Virus record (IMG/VR): IMGVR_UViG_3300023049_000054
Location: 1-29,808 of that record
Strand: one strand, 5' to 3'
From: a virus
Length of the DNA: 29,808 nucleotides
This document shows, piece after piece, positions 1 to 8,300 of the stretch. The notes under the pieces are model-generated. The model was not told the DNA's origin and ran no database searches. It saw only the letters and a program-made list of their open reading frames with translations. Made by a program: the position numbers and the translations under genes. How positions within the stretch are numbered: the first letter of the stretch is position 1; every line of letters starts with the position of its first letter.

Positions 1-236
1 ATGACAGTGTTAGTTTTAGTGTGGCCAGTGAAGAAGGAAGTCCAATTGATCTTGCGTTCAACAACACTGGCACAAAGATGTACGTTGTCGGTATTTCTAG
101 CGACAGTGTTTATCAGTACACTACAGGAGTAGAAAGTGTTGTAGCCGACGCACTTGATGTAATACAATTAACGCAATACTCCACAGACCGAGTGCTGGCT
201 ACTGTAATAGAAAAAGGAATTCAACCTGCTTTGTGA
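1..236 (+). CDS. Tail-fibre-like structural protein, 3' end only (partial)
   Basis: The frame is open from the left edge (first full codon at base 3) to the TGA at 234-236, so only the last 77 residues are visible. The segment NNTGTKMYVVG followed by SSDSVYQYTT is the signature of a short repeat found in tandem, propeller-like arrays in marine phage fibres and some bacterial surface proteins. Here one unit is followed by a tail of about 30 residues without the motif. Role in receptor contact is inferred from the repeat type and from the neighbouring tail genes. Its last 16 bases overlap the end of the convergent NUDIX gene. The GTG at base 21 is internal and not a real start. Confidence 0.6.
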   Translation, partial: DSVSFSVASEEGSPIDLAFNNTGTKMYVVGISSDSVYQYTTGVESVVADALDVIQLTQYSTDRVLATVIEKGIQPAL

Positions 237-691
237 GGAAGTTGCCCTTGGTCTTGTTCTACGCCAAGTAAATCAATTACTTTTAGAACAGTTTGGAGTT
301 TGTTTTGAATGGTTTTATTTTGTAAGGTATTGCGTAGCCCTTGGTGTAACGGTTTCGGCCATTTACAAAAGCTTACCCATGCATACCCGTTGTGCTCGTG
401 GTTAAGACTAGGTATAAACTCATTGTTTACTAAAGTAAGATACGTGTGGAAATGAAAGTGGTCGTCGTTGGAAATAAAAGACTCTAACGGCATTGTCTTA
501 ACAATATCAACGGGTCCTATTTCTTCTTGTATTTCACGTTGCAGACCTTGCCAAGGGGTCTCTACACCTTCGTTAGTGCCCCCAACTAAACCCCATTGGT
601 TCTTGTGCCGACCCTGTGTACGGTGAAGAAAGAAGAAACGCTTGGTGTTAAGAGCATAAAATAATGCTCCACTACAAACTATTTGGTTCAT
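221..691 (-). CDS. NUDIX hydrolase
   Basis: A 156-residue protein with a complete NUDIX box: a Gly, five residues, Glu, seven residues, then REIQEEIG. This is the Mg-binding helix of enzymes that hydrolyse nucleoside diphosphates linked to another group (dNTPs, ADP-ribose, NAD-type substrates, capped RNA). The substrate cannot be told from the sequence. I chose the ATG at 691: it lies 8 bases past the stop of gp15 and the domain starts just after it. The in-frame GTG at 724 would add 11 residues that overlap gp15. No strong Shine-Dalgarno sequence precedes either start. It is the last gene of the minus-strand gp14-gp15 unit, and its 3' end overlaps the convergent fibre gene by 16 bases. T4 also encodes a NUDIX protein (NudE), but not at this place. 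Confidence 0.85.
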   Translation of the reverse strand: MNQIVCSGALFYALNTKRFFFLHRTQGRHKNQWGLVGGTNEGVETPWQGLQREIQEEIGPVDIVKTMPLESFISNDDHFHFHTYLTLVNNEFIPSLNHEHNGYAWVSFCKWPKPLHQGLRNTLQNKTIQNKLQTVLKVIDLLGVEQDQGQLPHKAG

Positions 692-699
692 ACTAGTAA

Positions 700-2163
700 T
701 TAGCTCAATAAGTCTAAACGCCACGAGCCATTAGAGTATTCGCCTTCATAACTTTTAATCCAGTAGTCTCCGGTCCACTTGTATTGAAATCCAGTGTTAA
801 GATTAGTAGCATAGGTTAGGTCTTGTACGTTAGTAGAGTCGAATACAATAAACCATTTGTATGTCCCATCACCGTCGGAGTCTAACTTCCACTCTACAAT
901 GTCGTTTTCGTTCGCAACAAAGTCAGTCCCGTTTGCGTTCTTCCAAGCGTCGGCACCGTCTTGGTTGCTAGCATTTCCTATGTTGCCTAACAACAGCAAT
1001 CGCATTCCGTGAACTTTAACGTCTTTAGGATCAAATTTTACAGGGTCAATGATATAGTTAACTCCTGTGCTACCTTCAATTACAGTATCTTCGGGAATAG
1101 TATCCGAATCCCAAGTAAGGTCCAACTTAGAATCGTCATGCTGATTGAGTTCTATTGTCCCAACGATATAGTTTGAAGTATCGGTTGACTGTAAAAATAT
1201 TCTACTGGTATTGGCTTGATAAGTTCCAGGGTAAACTTGGAATACATCAAGCCAGCTAACAGAGCCTACACTTTGACCGTCCACGAGTTGGGCTTGGTTT
1301 CCTGTGATAAACAAACCATAATTTTTGTGTGTGGTAGTTATAACTGTTCTGTTATTCTTAGTAGTATCGGTACTCGAAAGCGTTTCTGTACCGTCTTGGT
1401 TGTCTTGTAACGTGCCTGACTTTTCTACTGTAATGGGCTCATCGGTGTATTGTAGTATTTGCGGACCACTTAGTCCTAGTTCAATACTTCCGTTGTCTTC
1501 ATCAAATATGCTGGTAATAATCTTTTGCACAACTCCGAGCTTTTTAACTTTAACAGGTGATGAAATGTAGATAGGAGTACTAAACGTAAGTTGAGCAACG
1601 TCTATTTCTGTATCCACTCCAACTGGAATAGATTTTGAACTGAACACAATTCCTTCGAGGTTTACCACGGTTAAACTAGTCCAGTCAAAGTAATTGTCAG
1701 TTGTTTGAATTTCAAAACTGGGATTAAAAAGTGCAAGTATTTGTTCTAGGATCTGAAGTTTTTGTTCAGTGTTACTAGCCCAGATATCAGCAGTGAGTCT
1801 AAGTGTATACGGACTAGGCATCAGACGTTCGACGGTGTAGTTTTGCCCTTGGGTGTTTAGATATTCATTGTTGTCAGAGTCAAATGCCCTTTCTCGCACA
1901 TGTTTCTTGCTAACAAAAGTTGAGTCAGCGGTTCTAGTCCGATCCATTTCTAAACCAGTAACGTAAACGGCCATTCTAGGTGCACTAGGAATCTTATTTT
2001 CAGAATTGTCTCTGATAACATGGCTAACTTGTCTGGTTAAGTCACCGTACATAACCGGAACTGTTCTAGTGACACCGTGACTGTCTCGGTGCGAAAAATT
2101 ACTTAGTAATCTAACTACCTGAGTAATATATCTTCGTATCTGATTGTCGTAAAAGAAATTCAC
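700..2163 (-). CDS. 15: Tail sheath stabilizer and completion protein (T4 gp15-like)
   Basis: The N-terminus FFYDNQIRRYITQVVRLLSN matches the start of T4 gp15, which has a Phe-Tyr pair and an RRY motif at the same place. Gp15 forms the hexameric terminator at the head-proximal end of the tail tube and sheath, where gp14 of the neck docks. A second conserved stretch, around residues 113-145, combines a proline-rich PSPYTLRL segment with the ILEQILALFNPSF helix (T4 has IVEQILPYFQPHF). The protein is 487 residues against about 272 in T4. The extra length lies after about residue 230 and is rich in Thr, Asp and Gly, with a Trp/Tyr-rich C-terminus, probably added beta domains. The start is GTG, overlapping the gp14 stop as GTGA, so translation is likely coupled. 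Confidence 0.85.
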   Translation of the reverse strand: MNFFYDNQIRRYITQVVRLLSNFSHRDSHGVTRTVPVMYGDLTRQVSHVIRDNSENKIPSAPRMAVYVTGLEMDRTRTADSTFVSKKHVRERAFDSDNNEYLNTQGQNYTVERLMPSPYTLRLTADIWASNTEQKLQILEQILALFNPSFEIQTTDNYFDWTSLTVVNLEGIVFSSKSIPVGVDTEIDVAQLTFSTPIYISSPVKVKKLGVVQKIITSIFDEDNGSIELGLSGPQILQYTDEPITVEKSGTLQDNQDGTETLSSTDTTKNNRTVITTTHKNYGLFITGNQAQLVDGQSVGSVSWLDVFQVYPGTYQANTSRIFLQSTDTSNYIVGTIELNQHDDSKLDLTWDSDTIPEDTVIEGSTGVNYIIDPVKFDPKDVKVHGMRLLLLGNIGNASNQDGADAWKNANGTDFVANENDIVEWKLDSDGDGTYKWFIVFDSTNVQDLTYATNLNTGFQYKWTGDYWIKSYEGEYSNGSWRLDLLS

Positions 2164-3422
2164 TGGTTATCTGCCTTTGGTTTGAGAGCCTGCGACAAGC
2201 TTTGCTTCTCTGGGAAGGTCTCTCCTGCTACTGTGGTTGTCTTGTCATTATTGATAAATGAGCCCTGGTGAGTTTGACGTTCCGGCCCATTGGTCATTGT
2301 CATTCTAACGTTATCGTACATCTTCTGCCATCTTTCACCGGTAAATCTAAACATTCTGTTGGGCAAAAAGTCTGTTCTTAGGAAATAATCACCTTCGATA
2401 TTATCTGCCGGAAAAGAAATACCCATACCAAAAGCTTCGCCGTTCGGAGCAGTATCGTCAGTGAGTAAATATCCAGTGTAACCCAACCTGTCCGGCTTTC
2501 CGTACACTCCGTCTGCACTGGCGTTAACAACACTAGTGTCAAGATGATCTTCGTCAACTGTTTGAAGGTCAGCACTTCCGTCTTCGTTTAACGCAACAGT
2601 GTAGAAATGAGTTATATTATATCCGGATCGCGGAGCATCTCTTTCTGCTTCAGCTAGAACTGCGTTATTAATCTGCATTTCTTTTTCGTAGGTGCTTAAC
2701 AAGTCTTTTAGCGTGTTGTCTTGGTATTCCTGCCAAAAGTTTGTATCAGTAGGGTCGTTCCCGCTGGTTTCCTGAATAACCTCATACAGCACCCCTTTAA
2801 ATCTGACCACTTGCCCAACCTGGTAAGTCTTACTAGAATCATAATCACCTTCGAATTGGTCGTCGTTTTCAGGCCGCTCTAAGATGTCCTTAAATTCTTG
2901 GGTGTCTGAAAGTTGTTTGAGTTTAAGTCGGTAAAGGTGAGGGTACCAAGTTGGCGAGAATCCTTCGGCAGCCCGGTTTACATCTTCAACTACGTAAAAC
3001 CGTTTTAGCGCACTAGTAAAGTTATTAGATGCGTATTCGTCCTCTAGGTGGGGAAGCTCTATTACATCTCCGCTCATGATCTTTCTTCCAATAGTCTTTA
3101 CTGAACTATTGATGTGAACAGTTAGGAAGATAGTATCGTTACTAAGGAACAGTCCAAATTGTGACAGATCAAAGTCAAGGTCTTGTACATTGTAAATACC
3201 TCTAATGCGATATATATCAGCGTCGTATTTTCTATCTCTGTTTTCAAGGAAAAGAAGATCTTGAATCTGTGTGTGGTCTTTAACGACTTCGCCGTCATCT
3301 GTACCCAAGTATTTGTGAACGTGAACAGCCGTTCCGCCTACAGTGAACTGCTCTAGAATAGTTCTGTCTAGAAAATAATAATCGTTGCCGCGTGTCGGTT
3401 TGTAAATACTTAATCTTGGAAT
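2160..3422 (-). CDS. 14: Neck protein (T4 gp14-like), probable ATT start
   Basis: The protein matches, from memory, the gp14-position neck protein of marine T4-like phages, with the conserved block NIQDLLF(L/M)ENRDRKYD near residues 52-68 and SGDVIELPHL near 117. From position 3422 the frame reads PRLSIYKPTRGNDYYFLDRT, the usual N-terminus of this family, but the only start-like codon at that end is ATT. It lies six bases after an AAAAGGGG ribosome site and five codons after an in-frame TAA. The next ATG/GTG/TTG-type start is a TTG at 3308, which would remove 38 conserved residues. Length from ATT is 420 residues. Residues about 190-236 (YDSSKTYQVGQVVRFKG through NFWQE) look like an inserted chitin-binding or CBM5/12-type module. 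The neck proteins close the filled head and join it to the tail. Confidence 0.8.
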   Translation of the reverse strand: MPRLSIYKPTRGNDYYFLDRTILEQFTVGGTAVHVHKYLGTDDGEVVKDHTQIQDLLFLENRDRKYDADIYRIRGIYNVQDLDFDLSQFGLFLSNDTIFLTVHINSSVKTIGRKIMSGDVIELPHLEDEYASNNFTSALKRFYVVEDVNRAAEGFSPTWYPHLYRLKLKQLSDTQEFKDILERPENDDQFEGDYDSSKTYQVGQVVRFKGVLYEVIQETSGNDPTDTNFWQEYQDNTLKDLLSTYEKEMQINNAVLAEAERDAPRSGYNITHFYTVALNEDGSADLQTVDEDHLDTSVVNASADGVYGKPDRLGYTGYLLTDDTAPNGEAFGMGISFPADNIEGDYFLRTDFLPNRMFRFTGERWQKMYDNVRMTMTNGPERQTHQGSFINNDKTTTVAGETFPEKQSLSQALKPKADNQ

Positions 3423-3451
3423 TGTCTTCCCCTTTTAGAGTTTGTATGTTG

Positions 3452-3459
3452 TATTTATT
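3452..3459 (-). promoter_or_regulatory. Late promoter motif AATAAATA for gp14
   Basis: A T4-type late motif on the minus strand. With T4 spacing (motif at -13 to -6) the transcript would start near 3446, giving a 24-base leader that holds the AAAAGGGG ribosome site and then the ATT codon at 3422. This geometry supports the proposed gp14 start. Confidence 0.5.
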
Positions 3460-3517
3460 TGAATTTACAGTTATTGTCACGCCGTCTTTTAATATTATTA
3501 AAGGTGGTACAATAGTT

Positions 3518-3546
3518 GTATTTATCGCTTGCTATTCGATAAATAC
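3518..3546. promoter_or_regulatory. Back-to-back late promoters in a perfect inverted repeat
   Basis: Two 10-base arms (3518-3527 and 3537-3546) are exact reverse complements around a 9-base spacer. Each arm reads CGATAAATAC on one strand, that is, one late promoter motif (GATAAATA) facing left toward gp14/gp15/NUDIX and one facing right toward gp13. The rightward motif predicts a start near 3551, just before the gp13 ribosome site GGGAG. The arrangement gives divergent late transcription from a single compact site. Confidence 0.65.
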
Positions 3547-3563
3547 AGCACGGGAGAACTGAA

Positions 3564-4346
3564 ATGACAGATACATCAATGCAAGAACAATTAGCAACAC
3601 AAAAACAAGAAGTATTTGATTATGTGTTTGTGTTTTTAGGCGGACATATGGTTGACGTGGAGCTAGATCCAATCCATTATAATATTGCACTGGAAAAAGC
3701 GTTAACACGATTTCGACAGCGTTCTGATAATAGTGTAGAAGAATCTTATCTTTTTTTACCTCTAGTAATAGATCAGAATGAGTATATCTTGCCAAGAGAA
3801 GTTATCGAAGTACGCAAATTATATCGCAGAGGAGTGGGCTCCCGACACGGCGGTGGCGGAGCAGGCAGTGTTTTCGAACCGTTTAACTTAGCGTATACAA
3901 ACACGTATCTGTTAAGCGGCTCGTCACAAATGGGAGGGCTAGCAACTTACGACTTGTTTGCACAGCACCAAGAACTTGTTGGCAGAATGTTTGGGGCTTT
4001 TATTGACTTTAAGTGGAATACAACTACTAAGAAGTTAACCATTATGCAAAGGCCAAGAGCAGATACAGAGGAGGTCTTAATCGAAGCCTACAATTATCGC
4101 CCAGACTCACAGCTATTAGAGGATTACTTAGCCAAGCAATGGATTAAAGACTATACTTTAGCAGCCTGTAAGTATATGCTAGGCGAGGCACGGTCGAAGT
4201 TTGCAACCATAGCTGGTCCACAAGGCGGAACTTCCTTGAACGGTGATACTCTAAAAGCAGAAGCACAAGCTGAAATGGAAAAACTTGAGATAGAAGTTAG
4301 TCAGCAAGTGGCAGGTGGCCGAGGATATTCTTGGTTGATAGGTTAA
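3564..4346 (+). CDS. 13: Neck protein (T4 gp13-like)
   Basis: A 260-residue protein with the layout of gp13 of T4-like phages: an N-terminal segment in which an acidic helix pair (about residues 18-50, ending in the FRQRSDNSVEESY stretch) leads into a strand pair around VIDQNEYILP and EVIEVRKLYRRG. A Gly-rich loop near residues 92-100 follows, then a C-terminal helix (LAKQWIKDYTLAACKYMLGEARSKF, about 180-205). Gp13 and gp14 together form the neck that seals the filled head. The ATG lies 7 bases after GGGAG and downstream of a late promoter. Unlike in T4, gp13 is transcribed away from gp14 and gp15. Assignment rests on family recall and context rather than a strict motif. Confidence 0.75.
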   Translation: MTDTSMQEQLATQKQEVFDYVFVFLGGHMVDVELDPIHYNIALEKALTRFRQRSDNSVEESYLFLPLVIDQNEYILPREVIEVRKLYRRGVGSRHGGGGAGSVFEPFNLAYTNTYLLSGSSQMGGLATYDLFAQHQELVGRMFGAFIDFKWNTTTKKLTIMQRPRADTEEVLIEAYNYRPDSQLLEDYLAKQWIKDYTLAACKYMLGEARSKFATIAGPQGGTSLNGDTLKAEAQAEMEKLEIEVSQQVAGGRGYSWLIG

Positions 4347-4351
4347 ACCGG

Positions 4352-4380
4352 TTGACTTCTCCTAGTGATTATAATATACT
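4352..4380 (+). promoter_or_regulatory. Sigma-70-type promoter for the dNMP-kinase-like gene
   Basis: TTGACT at 4352-4357 and TATACT at 4375-4380 are separated by 17 bases, close to the bacterial consensus. This is the clearest host-type promoter in the window, and it predicts a start near 4386-4388, only about 15 bases before the TTG start codon. A TATAAT at 4370-4375 overlaps, but its spacing to the -35 box is only 12. Confidence 0.7.
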
Positions 4381-4397
4381 TTAAGAAACTAGGAGAA
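4357..4397 (+). promoter_or_regulatory. Inverted repeat masking the kinase ribosome-binding site
   Basis: Arms 4357-4366 (TTCTCCTAGT) and 4388-4397 (ACTAGGAGAA) are perfect complements with a 21-base loop. The right arm contains the AGGAG ribosome site of the downstream gene. The left arm lies between the -35 and -10 boxes of the nested promoter, so it is present only in RNA reading through from gp13. Confidence 0.65.
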
Positions 4398-4401
4398 CGA
4401 A

Positions 4402-4926
4402 TTGAGACCACCTAAACTAATGATTATAGGTCATGCCCGCCATGGAAAAGATACTGTTGCTGAGTTTATAGCTAGAAGTTATGCCCTTACCTACGAGTCT
4501 AGCAGTCACTTTGCTGCTCGAAAATTTATTTTTGAAAAACTCTGTCAACAACACAACTACCAAACGGTAGAAGAATGTCTAACCGACAGAGTTAATTTCA
4601 GAAAGATGTGGTATAATCTGATAGCTGATTATAATGCCAACGATCCTGCTCGCCTTGGCAAAGAGCTATTCGCAGAAAACGACATCTATTGCGGATTAAG
4701 GCACAAGCGCGAATTCCACAGCATGCGAAATCAACGTGTGTTTGATTATGTAATATGGGTCGATAGAAGAGATCATTTGCCTTCTGAAGACAAGACCAGC
4801 ATGTCGTTGGAACCGTGGATGGCCGATTATGTGATTGACAACAACGGACAGATAGAAGAAACCTATCAAAATACCAAAGACCTAATGGATAACCTGTTGC
4901 AAGAGCACCTAGACTACCGTCAATAA
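4402..4926 (+). CDS. Deoxynucleoside monophosphate kinase-like P-loop protein
   Basis: Residues 10-18, GHARHGKDT, form a Walker A loop of the type seen in phage dNMP kinases (T4 gene 1 family). These transfer phosphate from ATP to dNMPs to feed phage DNA synthesis. The protein is 174 residues, shorter than T4 gp1 (about 241), and the rest is not diagnostic; a related nucleotide kinase is possible. The start is TTG at 4402, six bases after a good AGGAG site; no ATG near the Walker loop fits the ribosome site. It has its own sigma-70-type promoter, fitting early expression, and an inverted repeat covers its ribosome site in read-through RNA. Its last 7 bases overlap the convergent HNH-like gene. 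Confidence 0.7.
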   Translation: MRPPKLMIIGHARHGKDTVAEFIARSYALTYESSSHFAARKFIFEKLCQQHNYQTVEECLTDRVNFRKMWYNLIADYNANDPARLGKELFAENDIYCGLRHKREFHSMRNQRVFDYVIWVDRRDHLPSEDKTSMSLEPWMADYVIDNNGQIEETYQNTKDLMDNLLQEHLDYRQ

Positions 4927-5261
4927 TCGGGCGTTAAATCGCCCTGTCGCCACTTTGAACCAGTCTTCTGTAGGATACGCTGGCAGTTGGCGCAAATAGT
5001 CTTTAGATTATTTGGACGGCAGTTATCAAGATTGCTGTCCAAGTGATAAACGTCAAACTGCTCAGGGTGCTTGCTGGCAAACCCGCACTTTTCACAAAAC
5101 TCTTTTTTTGTATATCCCCTATAAAACCATTTCGGCGCCCGCTCTGTGGTCACTTTTGCACGAGCACATCGTTCGCACCTTGAACGATAGAATGGTTTAT
5201 TATCCTTGTAGTAGTTGATAGCACACGGCTTCTGCCGGCATTGCTTGCACAAAGGTCTCAT
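4920..5261 (-). CDS. HNH-like zinc-finger protein
   Basis: A 113-residue protein with four CxxC pairs: C5/C8, C29/C32, C56/C59 and C90/C93. The second half has the spacing of an HNH nuclease core: CEKCG, then YHLD at 72-75, NNLK at 84-87 and CANC at 90-93. However, the His that normally follows the last CxxC is Gln94, so nuclease activity is uncertain. From memory, proteins with the same RPxCxxC start and a KWRQGDLTPDY-like end are widespread in marine T4-like phages, with Tyr-Val-Asp replacing His-Leu-Asp. That argues for a conserved phage function rather than a mobile endonuclease. It is convergent with the kinase gene. No ribosome site lies close to the ATG; a late motif sits just upstream. 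Confidence 0.7.
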   Translation of the reverse strand: MRPLCKQCRQKPCAINYYKDNKPFYRSRCERCARAKVTTERAPKWFYRGYTKKEFCEKCGFASKHPEQFDVYHLDSNLDNCRPNNLKTICANCQRILQKTGSKWRQGDLTPDY

Positions 5262-5266
5262 AGTTA

Positions 5267-5274
5267 TATTTATG
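5267..5274 (-). promoter_or_regulatory. Late promoter motif CATAAATA abutting the HNH-like gene
   Basis: The last base of the motif is 6 bases from the A of the ATG at 5261. With T4 geometry the RNA would begin at the start codon itself, i.e. be leaderless. It could instead be a chance match, with a promoter farther upstream. Confidence 0.35.
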
Positions 5275-5326
5275 CCCTTTTAGCCCCTTTTTCCTGTATA
5301 TAACACGGGTATTTTAACTGTTGTCC

Positions 5327-5334
5327 GCTAAATA
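5327..5334 (+). promoter_or_regulatory. Late promoter motif GCTAAATA for the tail sheath gene
   Basis: The motif lies 40 bases before the gp18 ATG and predicts a start near 5340. The 13 bases TAAATACTAGTAA (5329-5341) recur exactly at the gp19 promoter (10310-10322), suggesting an extended late element. A strong ribosome site AAAGGAGAG follows at about 5358. Confidence 0.6.
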
Positions 5335-5373
5335 CTAGTAACGGAACATACCGATTAAAGGAGAGATAAAAAC

Positions 5374-8300
5374 ATGGCACTTGTATCACCAGGAGTAGAA
5401 GTTAGCGTTATAGACGAATCGTTCTACACGCCGGCAGAACCAGGCACTGTACCTATGATATTTGTTGCTACTGCCCAGAACAAAATCAACGGCAGTGGAA
5501 CAGGAACAGCACTAGGAACGCTAGCAGCTAACGCAAATCAGCCTCGACTGTTAACGTCACAAAGAGAGTTAGCAGAGATTTTCGGCGACCCTATTTTTTA
5601 TACGGACGCAAACAACAACCCTATTCATGGCGGCGAGCTAAACGAATATGGTTTGCAAGCAGCATACTCTCTGCTTGGCGTTAGTAACAGAGTTTATGTT
5701 GCTAGAGCAGATATAGACCTAGGAGCACTCCAGCCTCAAGCAGATGCGCCAGGAGCTAACCCAGATGACGGAACAAACTGGTTAGACACTCAGAGCACCC
5801 AATGGGGTATTTTTGAGTGGAACGGAGACACTGGAACAGGCGGCCAAACATTTAGTGTTCAAACTCCGATTGTTATTACAGACAGCACTAGATTAGTAGG
5901 AGGCCAAGCAACCGGCATTCCGAAAGCAAGTGTAGGTTCAATTGGACAATATGCCGTACGAGCTACTACATCTAATATTACTATGTACTACAAGAACAAG
6001 TCAGGAAACTGGGTAGTAGTAGGAAGTCCAGACTGGAAAATAAGCTGGCCTACTGTTACTGCTGATTTTCCAGACAGTACACTAGGAGACAGCAACGACA
6101 GCTTCACAGTTATAGTTGACCCAGCAGGCGCCGCAACTAGTTACACAATTAATGAAGCTTCTGACTTAGATTCTCAAGTAACTGAGTTTAACAACGTGCT
6201 GGTGTCTACCGGTATTGCGGCACAGAACGTAAATGGAAGATTTGCTATTTTCAACGACGGTTCTGTATCTGATGACTTTGCTCTAGGAGGTAATACTGGA
6301 TTGCTGGGCAAAGTAGGACTAGCATCTGGAACATTTTCAACGCCTAATTGCCAGTTAAGTCCACACACAGTAGTACCAGAGTTTCATACAGATCTAGACA
6401 ATAGACCAACTGGATCGGTTTGGGTTAAAACAACTGAACCAAACCTTGGTGCTCGCTGGAGACTCTTGCGTTGGAACGGCAATGTTGAACTGTTTGACCC
6501 AGTAGACGCCCCTCTTTATAGCAGCAACGCAGCAGCATTGTTTTCACTAGACAGAGCAGGCGGTGGCAGAAACCTACCAGTAGGTGAGATTTTTGTTAGA
6601 TACAACTCAGAAAATTCTGACCCTGATCAAGCACAGTTTAGGATTTACAACAGAGCAGCGCCAGGCAGCACACAGATAGTTAGTGCTCAAATAGGACAAA
6701 CTGGCGTTTCATCAGGTTCATACAGTTTTGATATCTACGAAACAGTAGTAGGATCACAGACGTTGTCAACAGCAACTACAATTACAGTAACATCGGTAGG
6801 AAACACCGGTGACGCTGATTTAATTGCAGGTGCAATTAACAGTGAAAGCTTTAATCATGTTGTGGCATCTGTTGACGCTCGAAATAGAGTAGTAATTGAG
6901 CACACAGCAGGCGGCGACATTAGGCTTACTGACACAGACGGTCTATTAGGTAATATCGGATTTATTCCGTTCAATCCACTGAGCGTAAACACTACTACTA
7001 AGAACCTGTACGCTTCGGTAGGAAGCAATGTTGGAGATCTGGTAGCAAGCAACTGGAGAGAAGCAGACTTTGCAGCACAAGCAGACGCTCCGCAGAACCT
7101 AGCTCTACACGGCGAACTTTGGTACAGCTCTATTATAGACGAAGTAGACATTATGGTTCATGACGGGTCAACATGGAGAGGATACAAAAACTATCTCGCC
7201 AACACTAACCCAGCTGGACCAATAGTAAGTGCTACAGAACCAAATCCACTAAACGGACAATCAGACGGCACTGCACTAGAAGACGGCGATATCTGGATCG
7301 ATACCTCGGATATTGAAGAATATCCAGTAATACGTCGTTGGAGTAATACTGCGCAACGATTTGTATTGTTAGACAAAACAGATCAAACAACTAGTGACGG
7401 TGTGTTGTTTGCAGATGCTCGCTGGAACACCAGCGGTGAGAACTCCGATACACAAGGAACAATCGAAGCACTGCTAACAAGTGACTTTGTTGATCCCGAC
7501 GCACCTGATCCAGCATTGTACCCAAGAGGCATGATACTGTTTAACTTGCGTAGAAGTGGGTTTAACGTAAAGCGGTTTGAGCGTAACTATATCAATACTA
7601 CAGAAGATAACATTCGTTTTAATGATGAGAGCATGACCGATTATGCTGTAAATCGTTGGGTTACAGAATCTGGCAACCAGAACGACGGCGCCGGAAGTTT
7701 CGGAAGACACGCACAGCGTAAAGTTGTTGTACAGTCGCTACAGTCAATGGTTAATAGCAACGAACAGATTCGCGACGACGAGTCACGCTTGTTTAACGTT
7801 ATGGCAACACCAAACTACCCAGAACTAATTGGCGAGATGATTACGTTGAACTTTGACAGAGGACAAAGTGCGTTTATCATAGGTGATAGTCCTATGAGAC
7901 TTGCTCCTGATGCTACATCACTAAACGAGTGGGCAACTAACACTCGACTGGCTGTAGAAGATAACATCAACGGACTTGTTAGTTTCGACACTAACCTAGG
8001 AGTATACTACCCATCAGGCTTTACTAGTGACAACGCTGGTAACAATGTAGTTGTTCCAGCAAGCCATATGGCACTTCGCACTATAGCGTTAAGCGACCAG
8101 GTAAGTTATCCTTGGTTTGCACCAGCAGGTACTCGACGAGGCGGCGTAACAAACGCAACTGCATCTGGATACATTGATTCAGAAGGCGAATTTGTAAGTG
8201 TGTCGTTGAACCAAGGACAGCGTGACACGTTATATGCTAACAACATTAACCCAATTACGTTCTTGTCAGGCAGCGGTCTTGTAGTGTACGGACAAAAAAC

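Noticed and set aside
3295-3480. Minus-strand ORF of 61 residues before gp14
   Set aside because: It overlaps the conserved gp14 N-terminus in another frame, and its GTG lies upstream of the predicted late RNA start.
4370-4375. TATAAT as the -10 box of the kinase promoter
   Set aside because: Only 12 bases from TTGACT; the overlapping TATACT at 4375 gives the normal 17-base spacing.
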